A stretch of 64,000 bases of DNA from Planctomycetes bacterium B3_Pla (GTDB lineage: Bacteria > Planctomycetota > Phycisphaerae > Sedimentisphaerales > Anaerobacaceae), in assembly GCA_005223045.1 (NCBI GenBank), contig NJBM01000001.1, positions 372,001-436,000 on the forward strand, given 5' to 3'. Position numbers and translations under genes: made by a program. Positions 27,914 to 36,319 of the stretch are shown piece after piece. Under the pieces are notes generated by a model. It was not told the origin of the DNA. It saw nothing but the letters and a program-made list of their open reading frames with translations, and searched no databases. The stretch's first letter is position 1. Each line of letters begins with the position of its first letter.

Positions 27914-28345
27914 TCAGCGATTTTTTTTTGTCCATTCTGGATTTGTTCTTATCTTTCTCAAAGCAACTTCATCTGCAATGAAAGCTGTTACAAAGTCAGC
28001 TTTTTTCTGCCCTGTCATTACGATGACGACTACGTAATCGTATTGTACAATTGCGACCCTTCGGTCAACTGCAGGTCTCTTTTTCTTATTATTCCAGCCT
28101 ACACGCAATTCTGCATTAGGATCCCTCAAAACAGCTTTGAGCCATAACATTCTCTCTGCTCGCTTTACAGAAAACGTATCGTCCTTTGACGCAACTGAGT
28201 CAAAGAAGCAGTGGTTAAAATCCCTTTTTCTAAATCGTACTTCTATGCCATCAAAAGTCTCGATAGGACCGCGGCAATAATTAGCCTCGAAGTGAAACCT
28301 GTATTCTGCCGCCGATTTTCCCTGTAATAAAGGAGGGTATAGCAA
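27914..28345 (-). CDS. Putative BECR/RelE-like small protein coupled to DUF3800
   Basis: A 143-residue product from a TTG at 28345, two bases after the DUF3800 stop, with AAGGAGGATGG overlapping that stop. Features: PIETFDGIEVRFRKRDFNHCFFDS in the N-terminal half, RRVAIVQYDYVVVIVM strands, then KKADFVTAFIADEV with a K-I-x-x-N-P-E-W end. The final Y-V-V-V-I / F-V-T-A-x pattern resembles BECR-fold nucleases (phage-associated barnase/EndoU/ColicinE5/RelE-like). This is inference from pattern alone; a mildly toxic RNase role fits the pairing. Confidence 0.6.
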   Translation of the reverse strand: MLYPPLLQGKSAAEYRFHFEANYCRGPIETFDGIEVRFRKRDFNHCFFDSVASKDDTFSVKRAERMLWLKAVLRDPNAELRVGWNNKKKRPAVDRRVAIVQYDYVVVIVMTGQKKADFVTAFIADEVALRKIRTNPEWTKKNR

Positions 28346-28346
28346 C

Positions 28347-29048
28347 TCACCATCCTCCTTGCAGGTCAATGACGAATACGTTGAATTTCTGCTCCGCCTT
28401 GAGCGTGTGCCCGATCTTCCTACCGAGCGTGCTCTCAAGGCAGTTCACAATCTCTGACTTGGCACTATCCTGTTCGAGTGAAGCGTTCAAGCGGGCTGAT
28501 GCGGCACCAGTCAAAACGTCCGTGAGTTGGATTAACACAGATTCATTCGACCTAATTGCCTGCACACCGGTTATGGTAGCCGATAGATTCGAAGCGTTCA
28601 GGCACCGTTTGAGTACGTGTAAGCGATCTCGATGACGGTTTGTCTTGAAATCGCAGAAGATAGCGTACTCGTTGAAATCAGCAATCCAGTGATGTTGCAA
28701 TTGATAGTAGAATTTGTAGAATCCCAACTCCTGGTCGTTGTCATGGTAGCGGACAAGATTAACCTCACTCTGGGCAACGGCTATACAACGAAACCGCAAG
28801 TTCGCAGCTTGGCTACAAAACCAGGTCATTAAATCTTTGTAGAACTCGACACGAGAAGGCGAAACTTTCTGCCATTTGAACTCGCCACCAATTTTGTGTT
28901 TGTCTCGCAGTGCATGGAGTTCTTGCTTGAACCCCTCCCTGTTTTGTGCCTTTAGCCACAAACTGCCGATGAGCATGTAGCGGGCTTTTGGTTTTCCCGA
29001 AGACAGAAGGTCTGGATAGCTTTCATCACAATAGACTTCGAACTTCAT
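28347..29048 (-). CDS. DUF3800 domain protein
   Basis: A 233-residue protein starting FEVYCDESY, the first acidic motif of DUF3800, with IAVAQSEVN, IFCDFKTNRHRDRL and a second motif near LIQLTDVLTGAASARLN. The family has an RNase H-like fold and is frequent in phage-defence and mobile contexts, with no settled function. It is the first gene of a two-gene unit; its stop lies inside the ribosome site of the BECR-like gene, so the two are translationally coupled. Confidence 0.88.
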   Translation of the reverse strand: MKFEVYCDESYPDLLSSGKPKARYMLIGSLWLKAQNREGFKQELHALRDKHKIGGEFKWQKVSPSRVEFYKDLMTWFCSQAANLRFRCIAVAQSEVNLVRYHDNDQELGFYKFYYQLQHHWIADFNEYAIFCDFKTNRHRDRLHVLKRCLNASNLSATITGVQAIRSNESVLIQLTDVLTGAASARLNASLEQDSAKSEIVNCLESTLGRKIGHTLKAEQKFNVFVIDLQGGW

Positions 29049-29524
29049 TTGTGTCTTCCCTCGGCGGTTACTTTATCATGTCGCGGCCAATCCCATCAGG
29101 CGATGCAGGCTAGTGGCTATCCACGAACAGAAAGTGGAAGCACAAACATGTGCGTGTGATTATATCTCCTGTTATGTGGAAGGTCAAAGAGATAGGAGGT
29201 AATCAAGGGAAATTGTTGCCGGCTTCGAATGTGGAATATCGGCTGAAATGTCCCTATAATAGGGCCGTGAAGATAATTCAGAGAATTCGGAATGGCTGGC
29301 CAGCTACTGGTCAAGCGGACTGGCCTTTGGCAAGGTTCTTGCTCACCTGCTTACCTGCCGAAGGCCAGACCGTGGGTAAAGGGGAACATTTTACTTTTCG
29401 TGTGGGTGCCGGATCGCCCGGGTAGATCAATAATGGGAAAGATCACACCTTACGTGGCAAATCTCTAATTCAGTCAAGAATCTGTGTCTATCGGAGTTAA
29501 TCAGTGTCTAATACGAGAATTCAC
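29049..29524. other. Gene-free region upstream of array 1
   Basis: No supported gene. Short frames here show no family signal and no ribosome sites. The stretch 29480-29524 resembles the DNA just upstream of the array 2 promoter (shared ATC-GTGTC-AATA and ATTTCACTTGA-like words). Confidence 0.4.
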
Positions 29525-29553
29525 TTGAAATCCAATCAAGTATATGATATAAT
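29525..29553 (+). promoter_or_regulatory. Promoter reading into repeat array 1
   Basis: TTGAAA at 29525-29530, a 17-bp spacer and a perfect TATAAT at 29548-29553. An equivalent promoter, TTGACG-17-TATAAT, heads array 2 on the other strand. Confidence 0.75.
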
Positions 29554-30306
29554 ATATATCTAACTAAATAGGAGTAGCGTATAGGAGAAGCAAGTAAAAA
29601 GGTAAAAGTTAAAGGGAAAAAGTATAAAGGCTGAAAACAGGCAATCAGGAAACCAGAATATCAGGTGATGGGGATCAGGATAGCAGGGAATCAGGATTCT
29701 GGCCTAAACCGAACTGAAGTCTTTCTCGGCGGTCTCCGCGTTCTCTGCGGTTAATATGATTTGAAAAAACAAAGCCAATCTCGTATATCGTATGTCGAAT
29801 TTGGGATTCTGCCTTGTGGGCCTTTGTGGCTATGAGTCAATTTGAAAAAACAAAGCCAATTTGGTTCGTTCTTCTATTTCCGCCGTAAGGCGTCCCTTTC
29901 GGGAGTGCCTATTCGTGTACATTCGTGGCTAATTTGAAAAAACAAAGCCAATTTGCGAGAGGTTAAATGGAGCATAACAGCCTTCACCGCAAAGACTTAC
30001 GAGGCCATGATGCGATTTAGGGCTCGAAAAAACAAAGCCAATTGCCGGCCTTTGGCCGGAAGCTCGAAGCACTCCGTAAGGAGTCCTTAGGACTAAATCC
30101 GAAATCCTAAAGAAACTTGTCTTTCTCAGTGGTCTTCGCGGTCTCGGCGGTTAGTGAAAAACAAAGCCAATTTCTGAAAACCAAAGATGACTATAACGTC
30201 CTATTACTAAAGAGCTTATGAAGACATGCCTTGCCTCCGGGCACAGAAAAACAAAGCCAATTCAAAGCTTGTCCTGAGCGCAGTCGAATGGGCCAATTTC
30301 AGGATC
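29554..30306 (+). repeat. Repeat array 1: leader plus six modules with an 18-bp A-rich box
   Basis: An AG-rich leader (to about 29760) contains period-9 tracts. The box GAAAAAACAAAGCCAATT or a close variant then recurs at 29763, 29844, 29936, 30026, 30156 and 30246 (start positions), 81 to 130 bp apart. Several modules end in a period-9 tract of the TTCTCTGTGG/TTCGTGGCTAAT kind immediately before the next box. The last module carries CTTGTCCTGAGCGCAGTCGA. The leader and modules 1, 2, 4 and 6 have counterparts in array 2, in inverted orientation. Confidence 0.88.
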
Positions 30307-30470
30307 CGGCCCGCTCCCGGAATTGGCCTGATGGAGCTGGTTTTTGGTTTGACTTGTGGGGGCCGATTGTTAGATTGGACGCCAAGGGCCGGTAGATTTT
30401 GATTTGTGATTTGAAAACCGGCAATGAGGTGAGTTTTTAATTCCTCCAGTGCAAGAAAGGAGACATACCA

Positions 30471-31793
30471 ATGGCAATAGATCGTCGCACCTTCCTCAAA
30501 CACTCGATGGCGTCCGGCCTGGCGCTGACAGCCCCCAATATAATCCGGGCCAACAGCGGCAGGAAGTATCGCACCGCTCTTATAGGCAGCGGCTGGTGGG
30601 GTATGAATATCGCCCGGGCGGCATTGCAATCGGGCGAGTGCAAAATAGTCGCTATGTGCGATGTCGATACCAATCAACTGAATCCCGCCGCTAAGGAGAT
30701 CGAGAAGCTCAGCGGCGACAAACCCAAAAAGTACAAGGATTATCGCGAGCTTCTGGACGCCGAGAAGCCGGATATAGCCATTGTAGCCACACCCGACCAC
30801 TGGCATCCGCTGATTACAATCGCCGCCGTCAAGGCAGGCGCGCACGTTTACGTGGAAAAGCCGATCAGCCACACGATCAAGGAGGGCCGGGCTATGGTCA
30901 ACGCCGCTCGCAGCGCGGGCCGGGTCGTTCAGGTCGGCACGCACCGGCGGATTTCGCCGCATAATGTATCGGGCATGAAGTTTCTCTGGGAGGGCGGGGC
31001 AGGCAAGATCGGCATGGTCCGTGCGTTCGTGCATTATGGAGGCGGTCCGGAAGAGCCAAGGCCCAACCAGGATCCTCCGAAGGGACTGGACTGGGATATG
31101 TGGTGCGGGCCCGGGCCGATGCGTCCGTTCAATACGAAGATCCATCCCAAGGGTTTCCGCCAGTTCCTCGACTACGGCAACGGCACATTGGGCGACTGGG
31201 GCATACACTGGATGGATCAGATCCTCTGGTGGGCCGAAGAGGCATACCCCAGACACGTCTTTTCCACGGGGGGTCGCGTTATCTCAGGTGCGCCGGTCAA
31301 TGACGCCAGAGGACAGACAACCGACGCTCCCGATCACCAGGTCGCCAGCTTCAAGTTCGACGATTTCACCGCGGTCTGGGAGCATCGCAAGTTCGGGGCC
31401 AACAACGCCGAGAAGGGCGAAAACGTAGGCTGCTACTTCTACGGCACCAAGGGCACCTTTCACATGGCCTGGCGTGACGGCTGGAAATTCTATCCGACCG
31501 GAAGGGGCCAGAAGATCATACACGAAGAGCCTAAGCTAAATAAGCCGGACGACCAGAACATCCTGGAACTGTGGGTGGATTTGCTCAAAGCCATCAAGAC
31601 ACGCACGCGGCCCGTTTGTGATATCGAGCTGATCCACCGCTCGACAAGTATGAGCCTGCTCGGAATGTTGTCGCTGAAGATCGGCCGCAGTCTCGAATGG
31701 GACGCCGAGAGGGAAATGGTCGTAGGCGACGCCGATGCAAACAAGCTGCTCCGCCGCGAGTATCGAAAGCCCTGGGTCTATCCGAAGGCGTAG
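30471..31793 (+). CDS. Tat-exported Gfo/Idh/MocA-family oxidoreductase
   Basis: A 440-residue NAD(P)-dependent oxidoreductase. The start MAIDRRTFLKHSM is a twin-arginine signal, so the folded enzyme is exported with its cofactor. The Rossmann loop IGSGWWGMNIAR and the EKPIS motif of the family follow, then the alpha/beta domain with GDWGIHWMDQ. Planctomycetes carry many such genes, probably for sugar or cyclitol conversion; the substrate is not readable. GAAAGGAG precedes the ATG and a possible promoter (TTGACT-16-TAGATT, 30349-30376) lies between array 1 and the gene. Confidence 0.92.
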   Translation: MAIDRRTFLKHSMASGLALTAPNIIRANSGRKYRTALIGSGWWGMNIARAALQSGECKIVAMCDVDTNQLNPAAKEIEKLSGDKPKKYKDYRELLDAEKPDIAIVATPDHWHPLITIAAVKAGAHVYVEKPISHTIKEGRAMVNAARSAGRVVQVGTHRRISPHNVSGMKFLWEGGAGKIGMVRAFVHYGGGPEEPRPNQDPPKGLDWDMWCGPGPMRPFNTKIHPKGFRQFLDYGNGTLGDWGIHWMDQILWWAEEAYPRHVFSTGGRVISGAPVNDARGQTTDAPDHQVASFKFDDFTAVWEHRKFGANNAEKGENVGCYFYGTKGTFHMAWRDGWKFYPTGRGQKIIHEEPKLNKPDDQNILELWVDLLKAIKTRTRPVCDIELIHRSTSMSLLGMLSLKIGRSLEWDAEREMVVGDADANKLLRREYRKPWVYPKA

Positions 31794-31855
31794 TTGTGCA
31801 ACCTGGCAGCTTGCGGATGATTGCAAATAATGGAACAGTTAAATACAGACTTTTC

Positions 31856-31884
31856 TTGTCGTATGACGTAGTAAGTGGTACAAT
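31856..31884 (+). promoter_or_regulatory. Promoter of the tmRNA gene
   Basis: TTGTCG at 31856-31861, a 17-bp spacer and TACAAT at 31879-31884. The predicted start is about 50 bases before the mature tmRNA 5' end, leaving a leader for RNase P to remove. Confidence 0.65.
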
Positions 31885-31942
31885 TGGCATTGGATCGCAG
31901 GGGCGTCATTGAACATCAACAAGGAGATTTGACAAGTGAAAA

Positions 31943-32294
31943 GGGGGCGAATGGCTTCGACCGGATGTCGGAGAAATAAGTTGCATGCCCAGGATGCCGG
32001 TTGGCCTGGCTAATCATCCGGCGACAAATTTTAATTGGCAACTCTCAGTTGCGAATGGCTGCTTAAATTAGCGGCCCGTCCTGCCTGGCTTTGCCTGCGG
32101 GTTAGGTAAGGGCGTCAAACAGCAGGCTGGCCGAGCCGGTTTTTCGGGCCGGCAAGGTGAGAACTCACCGAAATAGCCGAACCTTGTGCCTGTCGTTTGG
32201 TGCTTGGTAAGGCGAAAAAACAATCAAGCGACTAAGCATGTAGAAGCTTGTCTTGAAGCATCTCGGGACGGGGGTTCGAATCCCCCCGCCTCCA
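31943..32294 (+). ncRNA. ssrA: Transfer-messenger RNA (tmRNA)
   Basis: Rescues stalled ribosomes and tags the unfinished protein for proteolysis. The 5' end GGGGGCGAATGGCTTCGACC is the classic tmRNA start. The 3' end has the T-arm GGGGGTTCGAATCCCCC and the acceptor strand CGCCTCC plus A, pairing with GGGGGCG; CCA is not encoded. The likely tag frame is GGC AAC TCT CAG TTG CGA ATG GCT GCT TAA (32037-32066), i.e. G-N-S-Q-L-R-M-A-A, ending in the expected Ala-Ala. It is a one-piece rather than permuted tmRNA. Confidence 0.95.
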
Positions 32295-32407
32295 TTCTGC
32301 GTCGTCTCAACGAAGCAGGATCCCACCCTTGCCGGTAATAGAGGCTCGAACAGCACAATTCGGGCAGATCGCCGCACACAGGGAAGTCTTGGTCGTGGAA
32401 AGCTACT

Positions 32408-32817
32408 GTGGGGCTGTTGAAAAATGAGATTGCTTCGTCGCTGCGCTCCTCCTAATGACATAGGCTTTACCGGGAACAGCACAAATAACCCTAAGCAATT
32501 GAGATGTAACGACTTATGGACACGATGCGCTGGGCGCCAATATTTTTCCCGATACCAGCCGCGTAGCGGCTCAGGTGCTCCTAAGAAAATAGACTTCTCT
32601 TTGCGGCGTGGGGATTGAGATTGCCGCAGTCGCTGCGCTCCTTCGCAATGACAGAAGTGGGCTGTTTTCTTCTCTATACATCCTGAGAATCAGGTCAGGT
32701 GCTCGCAATGACAAAAGGTCCATTTTCATGTCATTGCGAGCTAGGCCCCAAGGAGCCGATTCGCAGAATCGCGCGGCAATCTCAGGCATTACGTTGGGAC
32801 TTTTTCAACAGCCCCAC
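32408..32817. mobile_element. MITE-like repeat with 17-bp terminal inverted repeats
   Basis: GTGGGGCTGTTGAAAAA at 32408-32424 is repeated exactly in inverted orientation at 32801-32817. Between them lie three copies of a GATTGC-TCGCTGCGCTCC-AATGACA type dispersed repeat (near 32428, 32619 and, inverted, 32730). No transposase is encoded, so it would be a non-autonomous element or a nest of repeats. Confidence 0.65.
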
Positions 32818-32962
32818 TGTCGCCATTCGATTCGCTGACGTTCAAAAAGCCGGTGACTTTGAGCAATATCTCAAATCCGGATATGGTCACGCATTTGCCA
32901 AGAGACACTTCCGGTAGTCCTTGGGGGACAACTTATTTTTTTGTTTTGAGGATGAAAAATAT

Positions 32963-32991
32963 TTGATTGCCGCCGCGTCACTCGTTAGAAT
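32963..32991 (+). promoter_or_regulatory. Candidate promoter of the small HTH gene
   Basis: TTGATT at 32963-32968, a 17-bp spacer and TAGAAT at 32986-32991, followed by GGGAGG and the ATG at 33045. Confidence 0.55.
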
Positions 32992-33044
32992 ATCATAAGA
33001 TGTAGTACAAACCGTTTTCTGTCAGTGTGAAAGGGAGGCACGAA

Positions 33045-33245
33045 ATGGCGAAAAAAAGGAAGAAACTAACCAAAGGTGAGTGGTCGAAGAGCGATGTAAG
33101 CACGCTCAAAAAACTCTTTCCGAGTAACCCCACCGCCAAAATAGCGGCGAAGCTCGGAAGGCCGACCGATGCGGTGAAAAAGAAAGCTTCAAGAATGGGA
33201 CTTCGCAAATCGAAGAAGTATATGAAGTCCCTCGGCAGAGCGTAG
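33045..33245 (+). CDS. Small basic SANT/homeodomain-like DNA-binding protein
   Basis: A 66-residue, Lys-rich protein beginning MAKKRKKLTKGEWSKSD. The pattern W-S-x-x-D-V-x-x-L-K-K-L-F then T-A-K-I-A-A-K-L-G-R-P-x-D-A-V-K-K-K-A-x-R-M-G-L resembles SANT/Myb-type or GcrA-like helix-turn-helix domains that scan DNA. GGGAGG sits nine bases before the ATG. It stands alone between tmRNA and trpS; no target can be inferred. Confidence 0.78.
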   Translation: MAKKRKKLTKGEWSKSDVSTLKKLFPSNPTAKIAAKLGRPTDAVKKKASRMGLRKSKKYMKSLGRA

Positions 33246-33438
33246 ATAACAAGGCCCGTTCTGCGGAAGCGGAAGTGACGCAGCACCTTGTCTTTGCGGA
33301 GACTGTGTCGCTGGATTCTCGTGTCGAATCCGGTGTCAGAGTGTTCAGGGACACATGTGCTATGAGAAGTCCTTGTGCGCCTGTGGTCTTTGTTGCTGAA
33401 CTTCAATCCTGCATATCACATTCTAAACTCCAAAATTC

Positions 33439-33467
33439 TTGACATTCGCCTCCGGCAGCGTTATTCT
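33439..33467 (+). promoter_or_regulatory. Promoter of trpS-scpA
   Basis: A perfect TTGACA at 33439-33444 and TATTCT at 33462-33467, separated by 17 bp, about 60 bp before the trpS start. Confidence 0.65.
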
Positions 33468-33528
33468 TGGCAGCGTCGTTCGTGTTTCTTAATCCAAGTT
33501 TCTCAGATTTTGGTCTCAGGAGGTTAAC

Positions 33529-34494
33529 TTGAGGGTACTTTCGGGTATACAACCTTCCGGCAAGCTTCATATAGGCAACTACTTCGGCGCCATGCGCCAG
33601 CATTTGCAGCTCCAGGCTGAGCACAATTGCTTCTTTTTCATCGCCGACTACCACGCTCTTACCAGCAATCCGGCGCCCGATGAAGTTGCCGGCCACACCC
33701 TTGGCGTTGCTATGGATTATATCGCTTTGGGCCTGGACACCGAAAAAACCGTTTTCTGGCGCCAATCGGATGTGCCTGAAGTTACGGAGCTTACCTGGCT
33801 GCTCTCCTGCGTGACCCCGATGGGGTTGTTGCAGCGATGCACGAGCTACAAGGACAAAGTTGCCCAGGGTATAAGCCCCAATCACGGCTTGTTTGCATAT
33901 CCGGTTTTGCAGGCGGCGGATATCCTTATCTTTGACAGTGAGCTTGTCCCCGTCGGCGCCGACCAGAAACAGCACATCGAGGTTACACGCGATATTGCCG
34001 CCAGGTTCAATAACAATTACGGTGAAGTTTTCACCATGCCGAAAGACCATATCATCGAATCTGTGGCTGTTGTCCCGGGCGTTGACGGGCGAAAAATGAG
34101 CAAGAGCTATGGAAACACGATTGGGATATTCGAGCCGGAGACGAGTGTCAAAAAGAAGATTATGAAAATTGTTACCGATTCGGTACCGGTTGAAGAGCCT
34201 AAGGATCCCGACAAGTGCAACGTTTTTGCCCTGTTGAAGTTAGTCGCCTCACCGGATGAGCTGGGCGAGTGGGACAGTAAGTACCGCAGCGGCGGAATGG
34301 GCTATGGGCAGGCCAAGAAGCGCCTTGCTGAACTTGTGTTGGATTATTTCAGACCGTATCGGCAGAAGAGGGATGAGCTTGAGGGCAATATCGACTACGT
34401 CAGAGAGGTTCTTGCCGGCGGCGCCGAGCGGGCAAGAGCCGTTGCTGGAAAAACGCTCGAAAGAGCCCGGCAGGCCGTTGGATTGAGACGGTGA
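33529..34494 (+). CDS. trpS: Tryptophanyl-tRNA synthetase
   Basis: A class I aminoacyl-tRNA synthetase charging tRNA-Trp. The 321-residue product has SGIQPSGKLHIGNYFGA (HIGH motif as HIGN), FIADYHALT, YPVLQAADIL, PVGADQKQHIE and the GRKMSKSYGN loop. The start is a TTG preceded by CAGGAGG. Its stop overlaps the possible GTG of scpA, so the two are coupled. Confidence 0.96.
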   Translation: MRVLSGIQPSGKLHIGNYFGAMRQHLQLQAEHNCFFFIADYHALTSNPAPDEVAGHTLGVAMDYIALGLDTEKTVFWRQSDVPEVTELTWLLSCVTPMGLLQRCTSYKDKVAQGISPNHGLFAYPVLQAADILIFDSELVPVGADQKQHIEVTRDIAARFNNNYGEVFTMPKDHIIESVAVVPGVDGRKMSKSYGNTIGIFEPETSVKKKIMKIVTDSVPVEEPKDPDKCNVFALLKLVASPDELGEWDSKYRSGGMGYGQAKKRLAELVLDYFRPYRQKRDELEGNIDYVREVLAGGAERARAVAGKTLERARQAVGLRR

Positions 34495-35501
34495 CTATGG
34501 CCGACTATCGTGTAAATCTTGATATTTTTGCAGGCCCCCTGGACTTGCTGCTGTATCTTGTTCGCAAGGAAGAGGTGGATATCTACGATATTCACATCGC
34601 CAAGATAACCAACCAGTACATTCGATACATCGAGATGCTCAAGAGTCTCGACATCGATCTGGCGGGTGACTTCCTGGTGATGGCTGCGACGTTGATGCAG
34701 ATAAAATCGGCAATGCTCCTGCCGAAAGCCGAGCCTGATCAGCTTCAGGACGATGATTTTTCCGACCCCCGCACGGAGCTTATCCGGCAGCTTCTCGAAT
34801 ACAAGAAGTTCAAAGATGCCGCCAATCTGCTAAACGCCGCAGCCGACGAGCAGAAAGAGCGTTTTCCGCGGCCGGGCACTATTGTCGAGCATCTAAGGCC
34901 CGACGCCGAACCCGAGTTTGACATCGAACAGGTGAGCATCTGGGACTTGCTCGAAGCTTTTGACTTGGTATGTAAAGCTACCGGCACCATCGGTGATATT
35001 AGCCATATCAAGGACGACACGCCGATCGATCTGTACCAGATAGAGATCTTGCATCGTTTGCAGACTGAAGGACCGCTGACTTTCGAGCGTATATTCGAGG
35101 CCAAAGGCAATCGCGCTGTGATGATTGGGCTGTTTCTGGCGCTGCTGGAGTTGATTCGTGAGAGACTGATTTGGGTCGAGCAGTCGGCCGGTTCGGCCAT
35201 ATATGTCCGGCCCCTGACGGATAAACCTGCCGAGCAGGCTGTGCAAAACGCTATCGTTGCCACCGAGGCCGGCAGCGACGAATCTGCTCCGGCGGCTCGG
35301 CAAGAAAAACCGCGTGTTCCCATTTCTGAGCTGCCTCCGGAAAACCGGGTTTCGGTTCCATCTGAAGCGCAACGGCAGCCGCAACAGGCTATACCGGTCA
35401 CCGAGCTGCCGCCGGAGGACAAATCTGCGATTTCACCTGACGAGCAGGAAGAACAAGAAATAGAAGCCTCCGAAGGCCATAGGCGCCTGACCGCAAGCTA
35501 A
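34491..35501 (+). CDS. scpA: Segregation and condensation protein A
   Basis: Kleisin subunit linking SMC heads in chromosome condensation. The N-terminal block YRVNLDIFAGPLDLLLYLVRKEEVDIYDI is diagnostic, and the middle VSIWDLLEAF and later winged-helix residues FERIFEAKGNRAVMIGLFLALLELIRERLI follow. The GTG at 34491 overlaps the trpS stop (GTGA); the ATG at 34497 is an equally good start. The C-terminus is extended by a Pro/Glu/Gln-rich tail with two copies of P-(I/V)-(S/T)-E-L-P-P-E. No scpB or smc gene is in the window. Confidence 0.93.
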   Translation: MTMADYRVNLDIFAGPLDLLLYLVRKEEVDIYDIHIAKITNQYIRYIEMLKSLDIDLAGDFLVMAATLMQIKSAMLLPKAEPDQLQDDDFSDPRTELIRQLLEYKKFKDAANLLNAAADEQKERFPRPGTIVEHLRPDAEPEFDIEQVSIWDLLEAFDLVCKATGTIGDISHIKDDTPIDLYQIEILHRLQTEGPLTFERIFEAKGNRAVMIGLFLALLELIRERLIWVEQSAGSAIYVRPLTDKPAEQAVQNAIVATEAGSDESAPAARQEKPRVPISELPPENRVSVPSEAQRQPQQAIPVTELPPEDKSAISPDEQEEQEIEASEGHRRLTAS

Positions 35502-35801
35502 CGGCGGTGTTCCGGGTGAGTTCACGGCGTTTGCCTTTTGCTATTTCCTTCATTATACTTTAAATGATGGTGAACATACACATTTGGTAGATGACTCGCT
35601 TGCATGTCTAATTGCCATTGAAGGGGGCAGATGGGGCGGTTTTCGCATAAACTCCGCGGTGATTTGTGTCGATTAAATTCGGGTGTTGGCACAACCGCGC
35701 TCAACTTTCGACAAGACTTCCGCGGAGGCCCAATCAAAGCCAGCCGAGTCTGATAATAGTTGAAATATGCGGGCTGTTTTCTACAGCAGGGAGGACAAGA
35801 A
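35502..35801. other. Gene-free region before the pseudopilin pair
   Basis: No gene or clear promoter seen. No repeat of the families listed elsewhere is evident. The end of the region supplies AGGGAGG for the next gene. Confidence 0.4.
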
Positions 35802-36305
35802 ATGGTTCCAAAAGCAAGAAAAATCAGGTGTCGCCGGGGCGTGACGTTGGTGGAAACTCTGATTGCGGTTACGATCCTGCTAATAGCGCTTATCGGAACT
35901 TCCACCTTTAGATATGCCGCCGCTTTTAATGGGCGAAGGGCCAATGCCCACATGGGCGCCGCCAGGGTCGCACTGTCGCTTTGCGAGAGTTGGCGGGGCC
36001 TCAAGGGCGATGCGGACCTTGATCCGATAGAACTTGGCAGTCCGGACATGACAGTTTCGGCCAGCAGTTGGAGCGGTCACCAAACGCCCGGCGGTTTTAC
36101 GCTCCTTGGAAACTACGCAGTTGTATTGGATGCCGATGATCCGGATAGTCCCAACTACTACGCGACCATGTCCTGGAATGACGTGCAACCCGGCTTGAGG
36201 GCCTTGAATGTTAATGTATCCTGGGCCCAGCGCGGCTCGGAAGGAAACGGCACGGAGAACGTGGACAAAGCATTTCGCCTGACGGTCTATACACAAACTT
36301 ATTAG
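35802..36305 (+). CDS. Type II/IV pseudopilin (GspI/PilV-like)
   Basis: A 167-residue product from MVPKARKIRCRRGVTLVETLIAVTILLIALIG. The prepilin peptidase site is G-V-T-L-V-E-T (the Glu is at +5 after cleavage) and the hydrophobic helix follows. AGGGAGGACAAG precedes the ATG. Together with the next gene it resembles a minor pseudopilin pair of a secretion or pilus-like machine, whose ATPase and other parts are not in this window. Confidence 0.85.
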   Translation: MVPKARKIRCRRGVTLVETLIAVTILLIALIGTSTFRYAAAFNGRRANAHMGAARVALSLCESWRGLKGDADLDPIELGSPDMTVSASSWSGHQTPGGFTLLGNYAVVLDADDPDSPNYYATMSWNDVQPGLRALNVNVSWAQRGSEGNGTENVDKAFRLTVYTQTY

Positions 36306-36319
36306 AGGACCAGGGGACA

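Noticed and set aside
29763..30262. CRISPR array in the 29.8-30.3 kb repeats
   Set aside because: The repeated box is only 18 bp, spacing varies from 81 to 130 bp, the intervening segments are themselves dispersed repeats, and no cas gene is present.
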